From: Isoetes taiwanensis
Taxonomy: Eukaryota; Streptophyta; Lycopodiopsida; Isoetales; Isoetaceae
NCBI GenBank assembly: GCA_021234155.1
Contig: JAJEKV010000057.1
Location: 4,249,821 to 4,313,820 of the forward strand
Direction: 5' to 3'
DNA length: 64,000 bases
Part shown: piece after piece, positions 21,745-35,384 of the stretch
How positions within the stretch are numbered: the first letter of the stretch is position 1
How the letters are laid out: each line of letters begins with the position of its first letter
The notes under the pieces: generated by a model
What the model saw: only the letters and a program-made list of their open reading frames with translations
Database searches by the model: none
What the model was told of the DNA's origin: nothing
Translations under genes and position numbers: made by a program

Positions 21745-24700
21745 AGGCAACATGAAGAGATTCACTACAAGTCTTTCCAAGTGAAGCAGATTATAGTAAT
21801 AAGGTTGGAAGTGAGACCGAGAGTGCCAGTGCAGTATTCACACAGTCTATTAATACTGAAGGAAGGTAGTATTGCAGATCTGAGACGGCAAAAGTAATTC
21901 AGACATAGACTTAACTATGTTTCTTTCATATGATTTTTAATGCTATCCCTGAATGTTACCAGTACCAAACAGAGTCGTTATTGCAAATGCATAAGGAGAA
22001 TCAGGAATTGAAACTGCATCTTGCAAAGCTACGTCAGAAATTGAGCTCTTCTCTATCAGACCTGTTTCAAATGCTCTACAAGATGCCATTCGTCTATCTG
22101 CTCCTGCATTGATAATGCCATCGCCCATATTTTCAAACCATTCTAAGGATCTATGTCAGTCTTCAGTTGATATTATACTAGCCTTGCAACATAATCCTAT
22201 CATACTACGAATCTATCATATCATACTACGAATCCTATCATACTAGCCCTGCAACAGAATTCGATCCTACTACTAAACATAATTCGATCCTTAAAAGACA
22301 ATAAACATTTGTTACAGACGAAAGAACAGCTAAATTTCATAAATAACACTGAAATATGTGCTTAGAACAAACTTTACCTCAAGAATTTCATGTTGTTAGA
22401 CATTCTTGGAAAATCAGCTTCCATTTGCAAGACTCCTTGCAAGACTTTACAAGAATCCGATACTTCCATTGAAGACTTCATACTTCCAAGACTCCTTGCG
22501 AAACTCCAGCCTTCTCTGGTCCTTCGCCAGAATCTTACTTCGATTGTTGCTGAGCCTTGGAAAATTGCTTACGAAACACTTCCCCCCTTTTCCTGATTCA
22601 TCCTGTGGCCTTTTCCACGCCCGCCACAAAATATTGCCACGTCCGCCAAAAATAGTGCCACGTCCGCCAATGGTTCCGACGCCTTGAATGGCGACCTTCC
22701 CCTACAATCTTGAATTTTAGGAAAATAACTCATGCTTCTACAAATAGACGAATCAAGTGCGAATCAAGAAACATTGTCAGCCCAACTTGGTTCCATTGAT
22801 GAGAACATTTCATATGACAGAAAGGAACGAAGTCCGAACACTAAACCCAATACATGTAATTCCTTCTTACCAGGGGCAAAGCATACCCTCTTCAAAGGAC
22901 TTGTGCTGTTTAGTTTGCTTGAGAAGCATTGTTTCTATGGGGTTGATAAGCCTTCTTTGCATTGATGTTATTCAATGGTCCCTTCACTCCTTTTCTTGCA
23001 ACACTTCTAGCAGTTGTCTATGAAGGGGCTCGCAAAATATCTTTAGCAAAAGTATAAAATATAGTTTGTTTGATCCATGCAAATAGATGGCACATATTCC
23101 CTTCGATAAAGACACTAGAATTTCCTGTTTATAAATCTATTTTGTATTTCTAAATCAATCCTGCATGTGAGAGGGAAGGCTGCAATTGATGTTGTTCGCA
23201 CCCCGCTTGCCAAAGCTATTTCTTTTGAATAATCTCCTTTCAAGTATTTCTCCTAGACCATTGATTGTGATTTATAATTCCTTTTTTCCAGACAACTCAC
23301 AGTGCGATATCACATTCTCTATAGTGAATTCTCTATAGTAGTGGTACAAGCAAATGTCTTGCTTCCTCCTTCCACCCTTTTCTGCAATATAAGTTGGTTT
23401 CTTACCTCTAGTTTGAATGAATCAATATGCAATATGGCAGGTTGGATATATGTTTTCAAATTGCTAACAATGCATGAAGCCGTAGAGGCTTAGAGAAATA
23501 ATGCATGCGATAGAATTGCCGCGTCCTAAATTAACAACATTATTTGGCTGATCATAAGAGTTTGTAATAATGAGTCTTCGCTTCAGGCTGGTAACCAGGC
23601 TAATGTGAACATAACGTGGAGAAGCGAGGATGGTGGCTGTGCTAGTTGCACCCTTCTCATCTTAATAATTTTTTTACAAGTGGAACCAATATTGAAATAA
23701 ACATTGTAACAAAATGAGTCTTTTTTCAGAGGGTATGGATTGGGATGCCATGCATTAGAATCTTATTGTTGTCAATGTCTTTGGGCAACCTATTCTGTCT
23801 TTCCCTTAAAGGAGATGTATATCACAAAAAATGGTTTATCGCGCAAAACATACATTTATATGGCTTTTTCACAATGGTTTTCATATGATTTGCGGCATGT
23901 ATTTAGGATCGCGTATAGAATATGTATTTACAACGCGCGCACGACAGTTTTTGTCTTCCATAGTTTCCTTAACTATAATTTTATCCATGTATGTATTTAT
24001 CTTACATATTTGTTTAGTATGGAGCAGAGAAGATCCTAGGACAAGGGCCATAGCCGCCCTTATTCTTTTACTTCCTTCCTTCCCTAACACTGGCCAGATG
24101 GCAAGCCGAAGGCCCTGAAGCCATGGGTGCATGTGCTTGTAGGTATGTATTACATGTTTTCGCCTTTTGTTTTTGCCTAAGGATTAGGATTGGTGGCGGC
24201 AGTTATTTGTTTAACGTGTGATTTTCATGGCTATATAGTGATCTTGTCCGTCTCATATGCTCATTTTTGCTTATACCTTAGGTCATATTTCATGTTAACT
24301 TGCTTTCTTAGGTTGGTCTTTTTGGTTTGTTGATATGGCTTAGAATTTTGCCCTCTATTTTGCTCTATTGTTATTTTCGTATCCAAAGCTGCCCTTGCTC
24401 CATCTTAGTTTCCCACGTGTCCTTTGATCCCCTAAGGTGCTTTAGTTAGTTTCTTTATTCTCTTGATCCCTTGATCCTTGGGTTCTTTAAATCTATCATT
24501 CCTAGCTTCTCGACTTCAATGCTCCAGTTTCTTCCAAGGCCGAATGATTGGCTAGTTATTTTAACCCCTAAGCTAGGAGAAATAGCCAGCTTAACAAATG
24601 CAGAACCACCATAGGCATTACGGAAATAAGGAGAGATCGTCCTGAATTCTCCGATTATCAATCTGCTAAGAAACACCCCAGACCTCTGCCCCTCGCACAT

Positions 24701-25590
24701 ACAGGCAACCCAACCAAAAGCTGAGATCCCATCCCCACCTTCCGCCCAGCTCCCATAAGCACACTGTCTATTATCGATCCTCAGGTGTCCCTCAAATCCC
24801 AAAACTCCACAGCCACAGATAAAGAATATACTATAATATTCTCAAATCTTGGCCCTCTATCCATCCCTCCCCACACTCCCCAAGGATTGCCCTATGGGCA
24901 ACCCAAAAAAAGAGTAAACAACATAATGTTTAGTTTATTTATTGCCTTCTTAGAAAATCCACGATCAAAACAAGCCCAAAGAAATCTGGGCCATCAAAGT
25001 GGAAGATACCCTACCTAAGTTTCAGTTTTGAGTTGAGGGCATTTGTGACATCAATCCCTTGCCTTATTGCCTAGTTTGGTGCCAAAAATTGCCCACTTTG
25101 GTTTTGGCACTTATATAAGAGTTCACTTATTAAATTCAACGGACGAGATCAATCGCCTGCTCACAATATAAACCTACCCCACGCCCTACTAAACGTTCTA
25201 AAATCGGGCACTATCGACTTCTTTAGACATTGATTTTATTGTGCACATGTTTAAGATGTAAAAAGCAATTATATAACAGTCATAGTTCAGTCATGGTTCA
25301 ACGGATACACTTACCTTTTTGCTATTAACATTCATTTGTGGCATTTTCCATAAGCAGAATGCATGTTCTTCGCAAATTAATTTATGAATAATATTTTAGT
25401 GTTATATTTTTACCCGAGGCATGAATGAACATGCATTCCTTTAGTTGGCATATATATAAACTCGCAAATGATGGATGGCATTCAAAAAAGCTCTTGTTTG
25501 AAAATAGCAGATATACAAGCACTCAGATATAAATAATCTAGGCCAGCTGCCTCAGCAATCAATTGGTTAACTCTACACAAGCTATTACAG
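21745..25590. other. Long spacer without recognisable gene
   Basis: No family similarity was found in any frame. A 115-codon minus frame (24455-24802) looks composition-driven. Small local duplications (cctatcatactacgaat at about 22195-22245) are present. Confidence 0.5.
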
Positions 25591-25598
25591 GAAATGCT

Positions 25599-28500
25599 TC
25601 ACTTCAAGGATCTTCTTACTTCGTTATTCAATGAGAACTTACCAGTTTCTTTGGAATCAAGGGACCGTCTTTCTGGCTTGACAGTTTTGGTTCCTGATTT
25701 CGACTGCGCGTTGAACCTCTGAGATCGTGTGGGTTCGGAACTGATCTTACCACCATTGCTACCTGGAAGAGACAGCCTTCTTGGGGATGGTTCAGCATTA
25801 GAAATTTCATGGGAGATTGGCAAGGATAATCTTCTCTCTGGGCCATCAGAACTAGTCGACCCAGAAAACGAAAATCTCTTCTTTGCCACAATCTTCTGAG
25901 TCTCTGACTTGTCTTTCGGGCTTACTGTAAGACGAGCCTTGGCCTTGGATGATTCTGTTTTTGCCATATAGCTAGGAACATTCACATTTGGAGAGCGTTG
26001 TTGTATGATCTCAATTGGCTCAACTTTGGGAGATCCTAGAGGCCCAGGAGAAGCCTTCTTGGCCTTGCTTTCTTCTCTGGCTTTACCCCGTTTCTCTTCT
26101 TCTGCTTTTCCTTGTCGTTCTTCTTCTGCCTTGGTGACCCCGTTTGAATTTATCTTTTCTGACAAATATCTTGATGGACTTTCAACGTATTCATCAGAGA
26201 CTGCTATAGGGATTTTTTCAGCTGCTGGCAGCTGTGTCGGTTCGCAAACTTCATCCTGGGGAGACTCTTCTGCAGAAGAACTTTCTGATGCAGCTGGTAT
26301 AGACACATTCAATTCCGCATGCTTAGTTGTCTTTGTTGGGAATGACTTTTCAAGGGATGGATATGATAGATCATTTTCCTTGGGCGAGGATCTGACTTGT
26401 AAAATCTCTGACTCGCTGACAGAAGTAACAGTAACGTCCATATTGTCTTGAGAGCCTTCATTAATACTGCGCTCAGGAGCGTCAGCGTCCTCGAACAAGT
26501 AAGGAACTGCCCATGGCCGAGCCGCTGTCCAGCGCTCCATCCACCTCCATCCTGATTCTGGCATTGCATCTAGGTCCATGAACAATGGCCTTTGTGATGG
26601 GGCATACCACTGTAGCTATATTTTACAAGAAAGGGTGCATTAGGATAGACAAATCAAAATATCTTAATGTCAAAGTTACCTACCTGACGTTGTAGAGCAT
26701 AGGCCAAGCCCCTATTCTGACTCTTTGATCCGGTTCTTGAAGTCTGGTATTTACGACCACCAGTACTTACATGATAAGTTTCCTGATTTAACAAAAGCAC
26801 TCCATCAATCTTATCAACCATTAAGTCATAATGGTGTCCTTGTCAAAATTTAGATAACCTAAGCTAACACTTAATGCATCATAAAGAGTTCCCATTCTGT
26901 TTCTTTGAGTGAGACTTTAGTCCAAAATATTATTCTGTGCTTAAAACCGCCTTACAAATGAAATTGCCACTATAAGGCTCAGGAACCCTTACCACAATCT
27001 CCCATGTATCTGCCTGCTGTTGATGCAAGACCAGAATTCTTTCTTGGACGGCTCTTCCTATAGAAGATGTACGAACACGGTGACCCCGGTACAATGCTTG
27101 TGCTCTGACAATAGCTTGCACACATCGAAGTGAAACTGAAGCCTGCTTTCTCACAATATGTCCACGGACAAGGGCTTGCAGCCTGACTAGAGCTCTTAAG
27201 GACCGAAGTGCTCTTTGAGCCTACATGGTAGATCACAACAGATATATGAAATTCAAAATGTTAAGCATGCACACATGGCGTAGAAAATGAGAAAATCATG
27301 CCAGAATCACAATGCATCAAGGCGTTCATGACATTTTGCTTTAGGACAATACATGCATATAATCTAAGCGGCTTGTAGGATTTATTGTGCAGTAACCTAG
27401 CCATTGCGTGTGTAATTTTCTAGGGACAACAGAATAGCCGATAGGAAAATGGGTGGATGAAAAGTAATTCTAGCTGGGAATTGTCACTGGAAAGAAACTC
27501 TATCTTTGGTGCTGCATTAGACAGAATGTAGGGCAAGAAATACAAAACATGTACCAGATAGCAGCGAATAGCTGTTTGAATTCGGATAGCCGCCATTTCT
27601 TTCATCCTGTCATTATCAATGCATAGTTCAGCGTAACTGTTAACCAAAGAGTCATTCTCCTCAGGAACATGCAGCTCATTAAGGTTATGAAGATCTGTTT
27701 CTTCCCTTTGCTGATCTTGCCAGATATCTACGATTTCTGGAGTTGAGGCCTCCGCCTCTGGATGAGCATCTACCTTCCCTTGCAGAATTTGCTTTATATG
27801 CAACTCACTCATCTTATAGGCATCTTTTTCATTGTTCTGAACAAATTGATTTTCCTCCTCAAGTTTATGAGGTATCTCTATAGATGAAATGGTGGCTTCT
27901 GGCATATCTTGCTCTGTATCATGATCTTGGAATGATATGTTTTCATTGCTCTCTTCTTCCTCCTCCTCTTCCTCAACCTCACGTTCTTCAGCCTGTACAT
28001 CCTGTTGAAAAAGTAAAACCATCTAATTAAATGGCTCCGTATACCAATATTTTTTACTTTATTTAAAGTTCCATCCAAATGGAATAGTATATGACCCTAT
28101 TTTTTCTTACTATAGGGTCTTGGTTTTAAATCTATCAATAAGAAAGTGTGGCAATTAACATCTAATCTCAATTGAGCCAAACTTTTGCTCAAGATACATA
28201 AGGGCGAAGGATAGGACTGCACAAAGATGATGTTCATAAGCAGGGCTACAAATATAACAAACTGGAATGATGGCAAAGAGCACTAAGAGTTTCTAAACTT
28301 TTCTGGTACACTTAACATATATATATAGAGAAAGTAACAAATTTAAACCCTTTAAACGAGTAGTATTCAAATGTGAAATACAGAATTAATGATTGATTAA
28401 ATCTTACCAGATCTTGTTGTGTAGCTGTTTGAATCTTGATAGTTTCCCAGTCCTCTTTGAGATTTTCAGCTTGCTGTAACTCATAATTATTGGCAACGTA

Positions 28501-29442
28501 AGAATCATCATTATTAGTTTCTCTGTGAACGGGTACAGATGCTTCTGCAATAGGGGTTTTTGTAAAGTCCTCGTCCTGTTCATCCACTGACTCCAGCACC
28601 ACTGGATGACCATAGAGAATTTCTGGCGGATCTGTCTTTTCCTGAGTTTCTTCATTGCAAGGTTCCTTGGCATGCATATTATAATCAACTACGTTCTGTA
28701 TACCTTCTTCAGCATTTTTTTCGGGCTTCTGATATATCACTGAAGGTGGAACAAAGGGCTGTTGGTCTTTCTGTTCCAGAATCTTATAATCAACTACGTT
28801 CTGTATACCTTCTTCAGCATTTTTTTCGGGCTTCTGATATATCAATGAAGGTGGAACAAAGGGCTGTTGGTCTTTCTGTTCCAGAATCTGAGCTTGAAGA
28901 GTCTTCTTTTTCTTGCCCTCTTTTTGCTGGGGAGATTTTGTGTTCTGCAAGGACAGAATAACCATAGTTAGTTGTTAACTAAACTTACAACACTTCAATT
29001 TTGCAATAAGGACACCAAAACTGGAGCCGGCAACCTATCTGGAAAAGCAGTACTGTCTAATACTACAAAGATGACCACTATCTAATACAGATATAGTAGA
29101 TGGAAGTATGAATAGATCATCTTACACACAAGAACCAGCATTTGCCTGCCCTATCTTCCTCCGATTTCCAGGGATAGAGATCCTTCTATATTTCACATGT
29201 CAAATACCATGGCCAAAAGAAGGGGTTTCAATAGAAATTCGTAGCATTGTGCAATACCTTTCTCTACAATTGACATCACAAAATTGCAAAACTTACACTA
29301 CATCTACACTTGACTTTACATGCAAAGTAATACAGGAAGTAGTGTGTACCGTTTTATCATTATCATTCTTCTCCTTTGATGAGGACTTATTAGATTTTTT
29401 TAGACCTAGTAGATTGCGAATCCATCTGCCAGACTTCCCCAT
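25599..29442 (-). CDS. IQD: IQ-domain (IQD31-like) calmodulin-binding protein
   Basis: Six coding exons (29442-29350, 28944-28408, 28001-27555, 27220-26993, 26782-26684, 26615-25599) join in phase to 2421 bp, 806 residues, the size of the large IQD subgroup. It opens with the family start '[16 protein letters not shown]'. The IQ67 region spans the exon 3/4 junction at its conserved place: '[13 protein letters not shown]' then '[20 protein letters not shown]' and '[18 protein letters not shown]', giving IQ-type calmodulin-binding motifs. Further on are '[14 protein letters not shown]' and a basic Ser/Pro-rich C-terminus resembling the DUF4005 part. IQD proteins scaffold calmodulin at microtubules, membrane and nucleus. 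A splice acceptor at 29462-29464 and a donor at 30080 suggest a 5' UTR intron. Exon 2 carries an internal 105-bp duplication. Confidence 0.94.
28679..28888 (-). repeat. 105-bp in-frame tandem duplication in IQD exon 2
   Basis: Two adjacent 105-bp copies (28679-28783 and 28784-28888) encode 35-residue units containing '[14 protein letters not shown]' and '[14 protein letters not shown]'. They differ at very few bases, so the duplication is recent. It lies in the acidic linker before the IQ67 domain. Confidence 0.9.
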
Positions 29443-30300
29443 TGATCAAGCGCATATAGAGCTGCACAACATAGTTTAATTTTCAGATACAAGTGAATTA
29501 GCATGGAAAACATGCAAACAAATATGGAACTTTGGGTTACTCGGCCATGGAAAATAAGCCAATCAACAGAAGCTTAAAGTTGCCCCGTTAGAAACTCTCC
29601 TGCGCTTGTTGGACATTTTCCTTTCCGAAGACGTTCATTCATTTGACCGGCATTTCAAGAAATTGATACCGCCTAATTTTATGACATATTTTTCCAGATC
29701 CCATGATTCACAAAAGCGTGGTCTAAAATGGTCTAAAAAGTTTTAAGATTCACGTGCATTTGGAGAGAAACCCGTGAACAGTAAACATACTAAGCAGCCA
29801 AACGAACACATTGAACTAAAAGTGCTCCACTTGCACCGAATGATTTATCGTCATGGCGGGTTTCTGATGCCGATGCAAAAAAGAGGATAATTATGCAGAA
29901 TAGAAATGTCGAATACTTGCTTCACTCGATCTTCCAGATCCGAACATATCCTTCCACACATTTTCACTAATGTTACCACAGCCTAAACTAGAAGACTAGA
30001 ACAAATTTTAACGCACTTGCAAAAATCAAATTCTAGGAAAACGAGCTCAACCCCATAGTTCAGAGAAAGACAGGGTACCTGGCCACTGCAATGAACTGAA
30101 TCACAAAACACACAAGCTCAAGCTCAGCATTGCTGATAAATCACGGATCTGAGAAGAAAACGCTGCCGAGGACGAAAGAGCAATGCCCAGGTACACTTGT
30201 TATGATCCACAAAACCCCAGCTCTGAACGAAAAATCGAAGTTAGAAGTTGAAAATCGAGCTACATTTGCAAATGTTTGTGCAGCAGCTCTTGCCGGATCA
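29443..30300 (-). other. Probable 5' UTR exon and intron of the IQD gene
   Basis: Read on the minus strand, GCAGTGGCCAG|GTACCC gives a good donor at 30080 and TTGTGCAG a good acceptor ending at 29462, 19 bp before the ATG. The leader exon would lie roughly 30300-30081. Leader introns are common in this family; the leader start is not determined. Confidence 0.45.
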
Positions 30301-33300
30301 GAATCTTAAGCTCTGGTTATCATATTTGCGGAGCTGAGTTTTGGACCGTATGCTACTTACATGTATGTATAAGTATGTATAAGTTAGGCCGTATTTCTAC
30401 TTGTACCAAGTAGAAGTACTCAGTGGAAAAAACACCTATATTACACGTGGCTAGAATCAATTGGGTAATACATTAATGCGTGTTTGCAGGCGGGGGCTCA
30501 AGGCCGTCAATATGAAGGGCACGTGCAAAAGGAACCACGTCAGGATAAAGCCGTGGAAACGTCAATTTGAAGGGTTGGAAAAGATCCGTTACCTCGTAAA
30601 AAACGATTCTAAAGGTTTTATTTGTCCTCTTTTTTTTTCTTTTATCTTCCTTTGTGAAGTGTGCATACTTATTGCCTTCGATCCTAAGGGTTCCTATCTA
30701 ATGTTCTATGTCTAATATTTCTCTATGCTTGATGTTCTATGTCTCTGCTCTTCTCGATTTCATCTATGCCAGATGTTCTCTGCCTTAGCTCCGCTCGAGT
30801 CTTTGGTCCCTGCTTCTGGCCCCAGCTTACAAAATATAGCTCTTTAAGACTTTCTGCATTCGTAAGCAAGCTTACAAGTTGGTTCGCATAATCAAACCAG
30901 TTACTACATAGAAAATCAAGTTGATTGCTTATGATTCAATATCTTATGCAAATATATTAGTTTCGTGGTTTCCTATAACTTAGGAATAACGTGGATGATT
31001 TGTAAGTCAAGCCTGCACATGTTTGTGTGGAAATACTCGTAGTTGTTGGTTTACTTGTTCTTTGCATTCCTGTGTAAAATATCATCCTAGCATGGTCTTT
31101 TCCAACGAACATATTAAGTCCAAGCTTATCTATGTTAGCACATAGAGGGATTTGCCCTTATCTAAAGTCTTAAATGTGGGACCGTATGCAACAAGAAACG
31201 AATTATTTAATTTAGTCTTTTTGTTTTCTTTCTAACGTTGAAGAAGGAAAAGAGGGCAGAAAAAGAACCATAGTTCACATGACAGGCATAAGCCCCCTTT
31301 ACTTTGTAATAAGAAGTTCCTAGTGTAATTAAATGATAGTATAATATTATATTCATACCATCATGACAAACAATTACATCATCTATCATCACGGCCACTA
31401 TGTCATTGTCTCCGAGCATAATTGATGAAGGAACCTATTAAGATAAAGGTTTACAATGGTCCACTGAGTTTGTTTGCATGTCTATAGTGTGAAGCCTTGC
31501 AATAATTTTGGGTTCATGTTGCAATGATGTTATATCCATTCAAATATTATACATTTATTCATTTTATTAGGTAGGAGATCAAATCCCTAGAGGTTGAAGC
31601 GAAAATTTGCATGTCAGTTACAATATTGCTATAATTACTATCATTCTCGTGATGAAGACTCGCAATATATGCACACTAAACACCATAGGCTTTTCATTCA
31701 TTACAATAGCAGCATACATTAGGTTTTTGACATGAGTGGGTAGCCGCCCATAGGTATTTAGCTGGCGGTAATCCTTTACACTAAGACTTCAACATAGTAA
31801 TGCAAGTCTTTGTATGCGTGGATTTGGTTCATGTTGCAAGAATTAAACTACAGAATGTCCAAAATACTCATGCCTCGAGGGACCCAACATTTGAAACCAT
31901 TTTATGCACATTGCAATGACTTCTGCACATTGTTAGATGTCAAAATGTGCATTATTGTAGATGAAAGAGGCATAATCTTCCAGACGCGATGCCACTTTGC
32001 CTTTGTCTCAAGTTTGCAGAATTAATTGAAGTTGTGGATCCCTGCAAATTAATGTTCTTCACAGCGTGATAGTTGAACCCCAAGGTTTTGAAGCTATTTT
32101 CACTCTACGCATTTATAGACGTCCAAAAACATGCAGAAGTCATTAGTCTCAAGTGCAAGATGTTCAAAACATTCATGTCATAGCTTTGATTGGAACATTT
32201 GAAACTATTTCCTCGTGTTGATGTGAATTCCTTACATTGTCAGTTGCCCAAAACATGCATAATTCTAGATGTGCTAACATTTTTAGCTTACACATCCACC
32301 TACAAGACAAAAGGCCATTGATTATATGGGAATTGTTAGTCATTCTTTGGGTCTTGAATCAACAAGTTCACCATAGTTCCTATTAGTAATAGCTTAATTA
32401 ATATACATTTTTATTTGAATCTTGTTAAATATATAATACAAATTTCCCAGTGCCTAAAACACTTCCAGTTGCCATCTTGAATTCCCTACATCTTGAATTG
32501 GCTTTGAGGCAAGATCGAAATAAAAAACCCCGCCCTTTCGGGTTTTTGAGGAAAACCCTAATGAGAAATGGTCATCAATACTCTTGAGGTACTGCCTGTG
32601 GTGCTCGAACGGGAATGTAGACGACTGAGAACAATCAAAGGAAGAATTTGTAGTTTGTTGATGCTAACCTGAAAAATAAAATCACAAACATAGGTCAGCC
32701 CATAAAATTTATTAGTAATAACAACATATAGATGTATGGAAAAAACTCCAGTGAGGCTGATCAAGCGCACCCTGCGAATCAACATGAACGAAAAGAGACA
32801 TGAACATAAATTGCTCAACATCAATGAAAAAAGTAACCTCCACCATTGCTTTCTTACTTTGGAAGTCTGCACCCACCAAAAGATACGGCCAATTTGACTA
32901 GGGGGCTTGCTTGTAGAATTGAGGAATTTGCATAGAAAAGGAATGGAATCCTCATGCTTGAGTAAGTTGCTATTGAGCTTGAAATAAGATTGTCTTGTAG
33001 TTGAGGTATTGCTCTACATCTCTTTAATTGTCAATAACTGTGGCGGATGTCGTCAGAGATAGATTTGCAATTCTATTGCTAGTATTTTAGAGATTTTCGC
33101 GTAAGTAAAATCTGTCATGGAAGGCATAGATAGGATTGGCCCTGTGATCACTCCAGTTTACTCATTAGGAGGAGGCTGCTTGGAAATTAATATTTGAAAT
33201 GAGATCAGAATAAGAAATGAGTTCATCGCGGCTAAGAGGCCTAAAATTAGTATCTCTCATATAATTGTGGGCGACCATATCCCCTTCTATAATGAACTCA

Positions 33301-35384
33301 TCAAAAATCAAGATTATTCAAACTATCCTTTACCTTGCTTACTCTAAAAACTTATCGTGTTTCTGGAGTAAGCATAGATATCAGTGACGACAAATTTGAT
33401 ATCTTCAGAGGTGAAGGACAAAATTTGCCATCTAACTAGATGTCATTGACTTTGCAAATGTTTTTCAAATCAACTCTGGAGCTCCAGCTAATAGCAATGT
33501 CTTCTGATGTGTGATCAAAAGGAAGGGCCGAAAGCTCAAAATTCTGGGGAAGGACCCTGAAATATGTTAGAAAAAATTGTACTATATAGTTTATGCTATT
33601 GGAATGAGAGAAAATCAGCCTTAATGACAAAGAGACTTTCAAACTATTTTTCTTGTTAATTCATTGATTCCTTGTGGATTCCATCCAAACTGAGATTAGT
33701 CCTCAAGATAAATAATATGAGAAAAAATATCAGGATGTGCATGCTTCATCGAACTTCTTCTAACATGGCTCAAATGGTTCTTGATCTTCCATTCTTCTCT
33801 CATTACTGTTTTTTTTTGTTTTCCCTCTCTAATTGCTTCTTTCTTGTGTACAACAATTCTCTCATCTGTGTGGAGGGATTTAGTGTTGTAAAAGATATGA
33901 AGGTCAATGTTTATGGAATCAACAATGATGTTCATCCAATCTGAGTTGATTCTTTTAAAAATGCAGATGAAGGAAAAGTTTGTTTGAGGAATGGAGATAG
34001 AGATCACTTTCTCTAACTTCTGCTCAACAGCAATAAAGTGATTGATAGTCCAGAAGGAAGGAGGGAGGTTGGAAAAGGAGATTCAGATGGAAAAATAAAT
34101 GTTGGAAAGTTCACCTAGAAAGAATTCCTTGTTCCACTTTATGATATATATATTCTATTTTTTCCAAGGAAGCTGATCTTCTCCTTAGTCATAATTTGGG
34201 CATAACTTTTGTCCTCACAAATAACTTGAAAGGTGCAGGCATCAAGCTTTAGAATTGAGGTGCGGGGATATTGTGGATTTCAGAAACTCAGAATCTAACC
34301 TCACTAAGAGTGAGGCAAAGAGCTGAGAAATGAATAATGATATCCTTGTCCAAGAAATTGCTAAAATAGCGTGCAAGTCTAAAATGTCATGAATAAATTT
34401 TTAACTTTCTTAGCGACCACATTCTCTTGATTATTATCAAAATTAAAAGAGTTTAAAAGAAAATTAGCAGGTGCTTAATTTCATGCAACCCTCTTTCTTT
34501 TTACAGTTTTGCAGTTTTTGCAATCACAAAAAATAACCTCTTTCGGTACCAAACCGTTACTATCGTCAACTTTGCAGCTAGGAATTGGTTGATATGGACG
34601 CTGAAAGAAAAAGTAGTTGTATTTAACATTTCCAAGTCCTTCAACAGTATCCAAAATGGCGCACTCAATATAACGAACTTAAAAGCTTTCTTCCAGTTAG
34701 CTACAACTTCTAGCCAGACAGCCTTCTAAAACTTAACCATTTTAAAGGAGACAATGTTCAAACCCTCCTTAGAATTCAAATTCTAAAAATCTTCTTTGTT
34801 CTATTTTTTAGTTTATCCATAGTAGTCCTATAAGTCCCATTTTTAAAATGCATTATTTAGCATAGGTGTGTCCGATTTTAATTTCCATAACAGAAATGAG
34901 AAGCATGTCGATTTGTTGAATAAGCTAGTGGGAAATTCAATGCATGTGCAAGGACTGAACAATTGACAGAGTTCAACCCTTTGGTCTAGAACATATTGCC
35001 ACTTCATACGGTCGAAGAATTTTTACCACACATGTCGAAAGACAATGGCCATCCAGTCATGCAATTTTGAAGACAGTTGTTTCAGATATGCACATCTTTG
35101 ACTTGCTTGTCTCCAATGGTCTCGCACATTAGCCATATTTCTCCCCCAAGACTTATCGACATGAGAATCAGGTAGGTGGAACCAGCATTGTAAATCATGT
35201 GCTTGTGTTCAAGTCAGATCTAAACCTTCTCAGTCATCTGCAAATGGGAACAAACAGTAGAGATGAAGGAGTGGTTTCAGATCAACCACTCCTCTAGATC
35301 TTTTTTGAGATAGATTGGCAAATATGTGCAGAGCCCAGCTTCCACGTGTTTACTTGGAGCCTAAGTATTCCTTTATCCATGTTT
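30301..35384. other. Long spacer without recognisable gene
   Basis: No convincing coding segment. A C/G-rich hairpin-like stretch at 32527-32552 (ccccgccctttcgggttttt) resembles, inverted, the 3' region of the LINE at about 18510-18545, so part of this interval may be an old minus-strand LINE. Frames at 33.4-34.8 kb are broken and could not be assigned. Confidence 0.45.

Noticed and set aside
24455-24802. 115-codon minus-strand open frame
   Set aside because: No recognisable motif, no signal peptide and no exon-like borders.
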